Shown in pieces: positions 6,710 to 10,636 of a stretch of DNA of 10,636 nt. The notes under the pieces are model-generated. The model ran no database searches and was not told the origin of the DNA. It was given only the letters and a program-made list of their open reading frames with translations. This DNA is from Bacillota bacterium (lineage in GTDB: Bacteria > Bacillota > Clostridia > Oscillospirales > Ruminococcaceae). The first letter of the stretch is position 1, and every line of letters begins with the position of its first letter. The position numbers and the translations under genes were made by a program. The stretch spans positions 1-10,636 of the forward strand of contig JAKPGH010000151.1 of the NCBI GenBank assembly GCA_029550985.1, read 5' to 3'.

Positions 6710-6737
6710 AGAATAGCATAAATCCTGCAGGATGCAA
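6710..6737 (-). promoter_or_regulatory. Candidate sigma-70-type promoter of the activator gene
   Basis: On the minus strand, TTGCAT (6737-6732) is followed after 16 bases by TATTCT (6715-6710), which is preceded by TG at an extended -10 position (TGCTATTCT). It lies between the upstream terminator and the start codon, where a promoter is needed. The spacer contains a perfect 12-bp palindrome, ATCCTGCAGGAT (6722-6733), which could be an operator or chance. The -10 match is imperfect. Confidence 0.4.
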
Positions 6738-6775
6738 AAGATAAAATTTACCTTGCCTTCCGTGAAAGATTTTTA

Positions 6776-6823
6776 AGGAAAACGCAACAATGGCGGGCGA
6801 AATATCGCCCGCCATTGTTGCGT
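6776..6823 (-). terminator. Intrinsic terminator of the Ugp-like operon
   Basis: A 19-bp perfect stem (arms 6782-6800 and 6805-6823) closes a 4-base loop. On the minus strand it is followed by a T-rich stretch (TTTTCCTT). It begins 25 bases after the ugpB-like stop codon. On the plus strand no T tract follows, so it works in one direction only. It separates the transporter operon from the activator gene. Confidence 0.93.
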
Positions 6824-6848
6824 GTGACTATTAAGGATGGGAAGATGC

Positions 6849-8261
6849 CTATCCGTTGGTGCGGTTGTACATCTCGATTTCGGAGTTGATGCCGTCCACG
6901 ATGGCCTGAACAGCCTGCTCGGGAGTGTAGGAAGGATCGTTGATCATGGTTTCGATGGTGTTCTCAACAATGACGCGAGCCTGAGGGAACACACCCATGA
7001 TGCCGCCGGCGCAGTTGGGCTTGGAGTTCTGCAGGGACTCGATGGCCACGATCAGCTCAGGGTTGGTGTTGGTCAGGTAATCCTTGTAGAAGTCAAGCTC
7101 CAGAGCGGATCTGCGGATGGGCAGGTAACCGGTAGCCATGGACCACTCGGCCTGCTCCTGAGCGCTGGTGACGTACTTGATGAAGTCCCAGGCAGCGGCA
7201 GCGCGGTTGTCGTCGCCGTTGTCCATGATCCACAGAGAACCACCGCCGACGGAAGTACCGCCAGTGTCGCCAGGATTGACCTTGGGCAGAGGAGCAAAGC
7301 CTACAGAGAACTTACCGCCAGCAGCGGAGGAAATGTCGACGTAAACAGAGCAGCTATCCAGAATGAAGCCGACGGTGCCGGTGGCAAACTGCTGCTTGGA
7401 TTCGCTGGTGCCCTTACCGAAGGTCTTGTTGTAAGGAGACTGGGCAATGGTCTTCCACTTGCTCAGAATGTTGATAGCGGCGTCGTTTTCGCCGATCACA
7501 GTCTTGGTGGCGCGACCGGCGCGGCCGTTGCCGTTATCCACAAACTCTTTCTCCTGCATGCCAACCAATTGCTCGAAGATCCAGCTGTAGTTGGTGAAGG
7601 AACCACCGACAGGCAGCCCGGCCTTGGTAGCAATGGCCTCAGCGGTCTTCAGGCAGTCGTCCATGGTGGCGAAGGCAGTCTTGGGATCCAGACCAGCGGC
7701 TTCCAGAGCCTCTTTGTTGTAAACCACGACAGGGGAAGAGCAGTTAAAGGGCATGGAGTAGAGCTCGCCATCCAGAGTGTAGTAAGCCAGGATGTTGGGC
7801 TCGTAGTCAGAGATGTCGTAGTTGTCGGCGTTGATGAAGTCCTGCATCTTGCGGATCTTGCCGTTGTCGATCATCCAGCGGGTACCGATTTCGTACAGCT
7901 GCATGATGTCGGGGCCTTGGCCCTCGGGAGTGGCACGCAGTTTGGCCAAAGCGTCGTCGTAGTTGCCCTGATATTGGCCTTCTACTTCAACGGCGTCCTG
8001 AGAGGCGTTGTATTCCGCGATCAACTTGTCCAGATACTCGCCGTTGCGGCCGCCCATGGCGTGCCAGAAGACGATCTTTACCTTACCAGCAGAAGCGTCG
8101 GCAGTGGTCTGAGGAGCGGAGGAACTGCTTGCCGGAGCGCTGGAGCTGGCAGCAGAACTTGCGGGCGCGGCAGAGGACGCGCTACTGCTGCTGGAACTAC
8201 ATGCTGAGAACAAGGAAACGGACAGAACAAGTGCCAGAAGTAGTGCAACGGTACGTTTCAT
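6849..8261 (-). CDS. ugpB: UgpB-like ABC transporter solute-binding lipoprotein
   Basis: A 470-residue extracellular substrate-binding protein of ABC transporter family 1. The start is MKRTVALLLALVLSVSLFSAC: a basic N-terminus, a hydrophobic core and a lipobox-like LFSA-Cys21, so the mature protein should be lipid-anchored to the membrane. Residues 22 to about 58 form a Ser/Ala/Pro tether. The mature domain has FWHAMGG at 65-71, QGNYDDALAKL, and QLYEIGTRWM at about 121-130. These resemble UgpB (FWHSM, KGNYEQNL, LQVYEVGT), and further on there is GGGSLWIM. The likely ligand is sn-glycerol-3-phosphate or a glycerophosphodiester, consistent with a phosphodiesterase gene in the same operon. Family 1 also contains sugar binders, so the ligand is not certain. 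An ATG six codons upstream (8279) is in frame, but the Shine-Dalgarno lies within those codons, favouring 8261. It is the last gene before a strong terminator. Confidence 0.88.
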   Translation of the reverse strand: MKRTVALLLALVLSVSLFSACSSSSSSASSAAPASSAASSSAPASSSSAPQTTADASAGKVKIVFWHAMGGRNGEYLDKLIAEYNASQDAVEVEGQYQGNYDDALAKLRATPEGQGPDIMQLYEIGTRWMIDNGKIRKMQDFINADNYDISDYEPNILAYYTLDGELYSMPFNCSSPVVVYNKEALEAAGLDPKTAFATMDDCLKTAEAIATKAGLPVGGSFTNYSWIFEQLVGMQEKEFVDNGNGRAGRATKTVIGENDAAINILSKWKTIAQSPYNKTFGKGTSESKQQFATGTVGFILDSCSVYVDISSAAGGKFSVGFAPLPKVNPGDTGGTSVGGGSLWIMDNGDDNRAAAAWDFIKYVTSAQEQAEWSMATGYLPIRRSALELDFYKDYLTNTNPELIVAIESLQNSKPNCAGGIMGVFPQARVIVENTIETMINDPSYTPEQAVQAIVDGINSEIEMYNRTNG

Positions 8262-8266
8262 GATTC

Positions 8267-8276
8267 TTCTCCTTTT
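8267..8276 (-). promoter_or_regulatory. Ribosome binding site deciding the ugpB-like start
   Basis: AAAAGGAGAA places AGGAG 7 bases before the ATG at 8261. The earlier in-frame ATG at 8279 lies directly upstream of this site and would make it coding. The 8261 start also gives a cleaner signal peptide. Confidence 0.8.
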
Positions 8277-8306
8277 CATCAGTGTTTATAATGCAAGCCT
8301 TATCGA

Positions 8307-9137
8307 TCAACCCTTGACCGATCCGGCTGTCATACCTTTGACCAGATACTTTTGACCTACGATAAACACAAAGACCGAGGGAATTAGGACCATCACGGCG
8401 CCGGCCAGAACGGTGCCGTAGTCCACCGCTTCCGCTTCGCGCAGGATGCTCATACCGATTTGTACCGTGCGCATGTTGTTGGTGTTGGTAACCAACAGAG
8501 GCCACAGGAACTGGTTGTAGGTCTGAATGAAGATGTAAACGCCCAGAGAAGCGATGGCGGGCTTCGAAATAGGCATTACGATGCTGAACCAGAACCGGAA
8601 GTGGCCGCAGCCGTCCACGGTGGCCGCCTCGTGCAGCTCCTTGGGGATGGTGAGGAAAGACTGCCGCATGAAGAAGATACCCATGGCGGAAGTCAGGTAA
8701 GGAGCCACCAAAGCGATGTAGGTATCGGACAGTTTGAGCTTGGAGATGGTCAGGTAGTTTGCGATGATGATGGAATCGACGGGAATCATCATGGTGGCCA
8801 GCACCGCCAGGAAGAGGATGCGTTGTCCCTTAAAATGGAAGAAGGAGAACGCGTAGGCCGCCAACGAGCAGGTGAGAATCTGGCCCACAATGACGATGGT
8901 GCAAACAATCATGGAGTTCCCCAAAAACCGGAACAAAGGAATAGACTGCAGCACCTTTTGATAGGTGTAGGTAACGGGCTCATGGGGAACCAGATGCGGC
9001 GGGATGGAGGCCAGCTCGCTGGGGCTCATAAAGCTGAAGGAAACGCCCAGCAAAATGGGGGAGATGACCAGCACGCCCACCAGCAACTTGCCGATAAATC
9101 CAAGAACCGTGAGGACTTTCGCCTTGTTCCATCTCAT
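8307..9137 (-). CDS. ugpE: UgpE-like ABC transporter permease
   Basis: A 276-residue inner-membrane permease of the MalG/UgpE type, normal length, with about six hydrophobic segments beginning at about residue 9. The cytoplasmic coupling loop that docks to the ATPase is clear: EAATVDGCGHFRFWFSIVMP at 170-189, matching EAA-x3-G-x9-I-x-LP. The C-terminus GQKYLVKGMTAGSVKG is typical of this permease subfamily. Its ATG overlaps the stop of the upstream permease by 4 bases (ATGA at 9134-9137), with AAGGTGG upstream, so the two are translationally coupled in equal amounts, as expected for a heterodimer. No ATPase gene follows; a shared UgpC/MsmK-type ATPase encoded elsewhere is likely. Confidence 0.9.
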   Translation of the reverse strand: MRWNKAKVLTVLGFIGKLLVGVLVISPILLGVSFSFMSPSELASIPPHLVPHEPVTYTYQKVLQSIPLFRFLGNSMIVCTIVIVGQILTCSLAAYAFSFFHFKGQRILFLAVLATMMIPVDSIIIANYLTISKLKLSDTYIALVAPYLTSAMGIFFMRQSFLTIPKELHEAATVDGCGHFRFWFSIVMPISKPAIASLGVYIFIQTYNQFLWPLLVTNTNNMRTVQIGMSILREAEAVDYGTVLAGAVMVLIPSVFVFIVGQKYLVKGMTAGSVKG

Positions 9138-10018
9138 TGATAGTACACCACCTTATCTTCGGTTTTAAACTGGATAAGGGTGATGACCAGAATGATTAGG
9201 AACAGCACGATGGATTGGGTAAACGCCGTCTCGTACCGGGAATCCCGAATGGCGGACTGGTAGATGGAGTAGATCAGCACGTTGGTGGAGTAGCTGGGTC
9301 CGCCGTTGGGGGTCAGCAAACGAATCTGGGCAAACGCCTGGAAGGAGGTGACGATGTCCAGGAACACCACAAAGAAGATTTGCGGCGTGGCGATGGGCGT
9401 CATAATGCGGAACAGGCGGGTAAAATACCCCGCGCCGTCGATGCGGGAGCTTTCAATCAGTTCGGTGGGTACATTGCGGAAGCCGGTGAGCAAGAAGATG
9501 AAGTTGGCTCCGATGTTCAACCAAACGGTAACGATGGCCACCGCGATGAGGGCGGTTTTGGCGTCCAACAGCCAGCGGATTTCCGAGTTGAGAATCCAGT
9601 TGACCACGCCGTTCTGGCCCGAGGAAAGCAGCATGAACCAGATGACGGAAGCGGGTGCCGATGCCACCGCCATGGGCATGGAGTACATGACCTCGTAGAT
9701 ACGGCTGCCGCGCATCCGCTCGCTGGCAAGGGCGGCCAGAATGTAGCCGATAATGAAGGTGGGGATGCCCACCATGGGGGCGAATTTAAAGGTCAGTTTC
9801 AGGCTGTTGCGAAACTGAGGGGATTTAAATTGTCTTATGTAGTTTTCCAGACCGACGAATTCAATGGGGTTGCCCCTGGTGTCGGTAATGGTGAAAGAGT
9901 AGACCACCGTTTTAATAAACGGCCAGAAAACGAAGATGGCAAATACCAACATACAGGGGAGCAGATACAGGTAGGGTGCTACCTTGCTTCCATTCCTTCC
10001 CTTCCCAAGGCTACTCAT
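9134..10018 (-). CDS. ugpA: UgpA-like ABC transporter permease
   Basis: A 294-residue permease of the MalF/UgpA type with about six membrane segments (first at about 15-40). The coupling loop is a divergent EAA motif, ELIESSRIDGAGYFTRLFRI at 186-205, with ESS replacing EAA but the invariant Gly retained. The segment FAQIRLLTPNGGP at 229-241, followed by STNVLIYSIY, resembles the corresponding stretch of UgpA-type permeases. The start overlaps the phosphodiesterase stop as ATGA (10015-10018), with AAGGTGG about 7 bases before the ATG. The partner is the permease at 8307-9137. Glycerol-3-phosphate-type transport is inferred from the set as a whole. Confidence 0.9.
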   Translation of the reverse strand: MSSLGKGRNGSKVAPYLYLLPCMLVFAIFVFWPFIKTVVYSFTITDTRGNPIEFVGLENYIRQFKSPQFRNSLKLTFKFAPMVGIPTFIIGYILAALASERMRGSRIYEVMYSMPMAVASAPASVIWFMLLSSGQNGVVNWILNSEIRWLLDAKTALIAVAIVTVWLNIGANFIFLLTGFRNVPTELIESSRIDGAGYFTRLFRIMTPIATPQIFFVVFLDIVTSFQAFAQIRLLTPNGGPSYSTNVLIYSIYQSAIRDSRYETAFTQSIVLFLIILVITLIQFKTEDKVVYYQ

Positions 10019-10636
10019 GAATGTTCCACCTTCTTTTCGTTAAGGAGTTCGACCAGACGGTCGGGGTAGTTGCTGATGATGGCGTCCACTCCAGCGTCGA
10101 TGCATCTGCGGATCTCTTCATCGGTGTTGGCGGTCCAGGTGTTGACCTTGATGCCGAGCTCATGGGCCTTTTTCACCAGGTCGGGCTCATACAAGAGGCA
10201 GCTGTGATGAGGATGCAGAGCTTGGACCCCGGCTCTCCTGGCGTAATCCGGAGCGTCGAACATGGGGTAGTTGTACAGGAATCCAATGTCGATCTGAGGT
10301 GCAATCTTCTTGCAGAGCACCATAGAGGCGTTGTTGAAGGAGGAAAGGATGACCCGGTTTTCGCACTTCTTATCCAGAATGCGGCGGATGACAATTTCCT
10401 CAATGTTCTTGTAGAAGACGTCGTAGTTTTTGATCTCCAGGTTGAGGTACATGTCGTGCTCGATGCAGAGATCCAGCAGTTCGTCCAGGTGCATTATCCG
10501 CTGACCGGCAAATTTGGGGTCCTTCCAAGAGCCGCAGTCCAGCTTGCGCAACTCTTTAAACGTGTAGCTTCCTACCGGCCCGTGCCCGTCGGTGGTGCGA
10601 TCCAAAAGAGAGTCGTGAATGATCACCGGTTCGTTG
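10015..10636 (-). CDS. ugpQ: Glycerophosphodiester phosphodiesterase (5' end outside the window)
   Basis: The last 206 residues plus stop are visible; the reading frame runs to the window edge without a start, and typical proteins are about 240-300 residues. The enzyme hydrolyses glycerophosphodiesters to sn-glycerol-3-phosphate and an alcohol. Visible family features are NEPVIIHDSLLDRTTDG at the edge, containing the catalytic HD; MYLNLEIK with its metal-binding Glu; the ILSSFN strand; GIKVNTWTANTDEE; and the terminal GVDAIISNYPDRL. The N-terminal HRG and ELD motifs must lie beyond 10636 and cannot be checked, nor can a signal peptide. It overlaps the UgpA-like gene by 4 bases. Being co-translated with an uptake system suggests a cytosolic UgpQ-type enzyme that processes imported diesters. 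Confidence 0.92.
   Translation of the reverse strand, partial: NEPVIIHDSLLDRTTDGHGPVGSYTFKELRKLDCGSWKDPKFAGQRIMHLDELLDLCIEHDMYLNLEIKNYDVFYKNIEEIVIRRILDKKCENRVILSSFNNASMVLCKKIAPQIDIGFLYNYPMFDAPDYARRAGVQALHPHHSCLLYEPDLVKKAHELGIKVNTWTANTDEEIRRCIDAGVDAIISNYPDRLVELLNEKKVEHS

Noticed and set aside
8262..8279. Upstream in-frame ATG for the ugpB-like gene
   Set aside because: The Shine-Dalgarno AGGAG lies inside these six codons and is correctly spaced for the ATG at 8261.

Overview
All genes in this window lie on the minus strand, so they read from high to low coordinates. The window looks like a chromosomal segment of a moderately GC-rich Clostridia-type Firmicute, possibly Oscillospiraceae-like. 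The basis for this is strong AGGAGG-type ribosome binding sites, a lipoprotein solute-binding protein with a long Ser/Ala tether, and a sigma-54 activator with a PrpR-type sensor. The taxonomic guess is inference only. I see no mobile element, CRISPR array, tRNA or rRNA.

Right block (10636 down to about 6780): a transport operon whose 5' end is outside the window. It encodes a glycerophosphodiester phosphodiesterase (5' truncated), two ABC permeases (UgpA- and UgpE-like) and a UgpB-like lipoprotein. The first three genes are coupled by two 4-base ATGA overlaps. A strong intrinsic terminator with a 19-bp perfect stem closes the operon. No ATPase gene is present here. The block probably imports glycerol-3-phosphate or glycerophosphodiesters and hydrolyses the latter to glycerol-3-phosphate.

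Centre (6737 to 4777): a monocistronic sigma-54-dependent activator with a PrpR_N sensor, PAS, AAA+ and Fis-type HTH domains. It has its own upstream region with a plausible sigma-70 promoter.

Left block (4776 down to 1): a 317-bp control region followed by a four-gene operon. The genes encode a KdgT-family permease, a DUF1537 four-carbon acid sugar kinase (DtnK-like), a PdxA2-like 4-phosphate dehydrogenase, and a LarA-family nickel-pincer racemase/epimerase cut by the left edge. The control region carries a textbook -24/-12 promoter (TGGCAC-N5-TTGCTA). About 214 to 257 bases upstream of the predicted start are three tandem 20-bp inverted-repeat sites of the form ATGAAACG-N4-CGTTTCAT. One is perfect, one degenerate and one near-perfect, with centres 22 and 21 bp apart, so all lie on one face of the helix. 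These are strong candidates for the binding sites of the adjacent activator.

Taken together, the left half reads as a self-contained, activator-controlled system for a four-carbon (or related) sugar acid: import, 4-phosphorylation, and oxidation/decarboxylation to dihydroxyacetone phosphate. The LarA homologue could act as a C2 epimerase that brings the other epimer, for example D-erythronate, into the D-threonate route. That last role is a hypothesis and the most novel point in the window.
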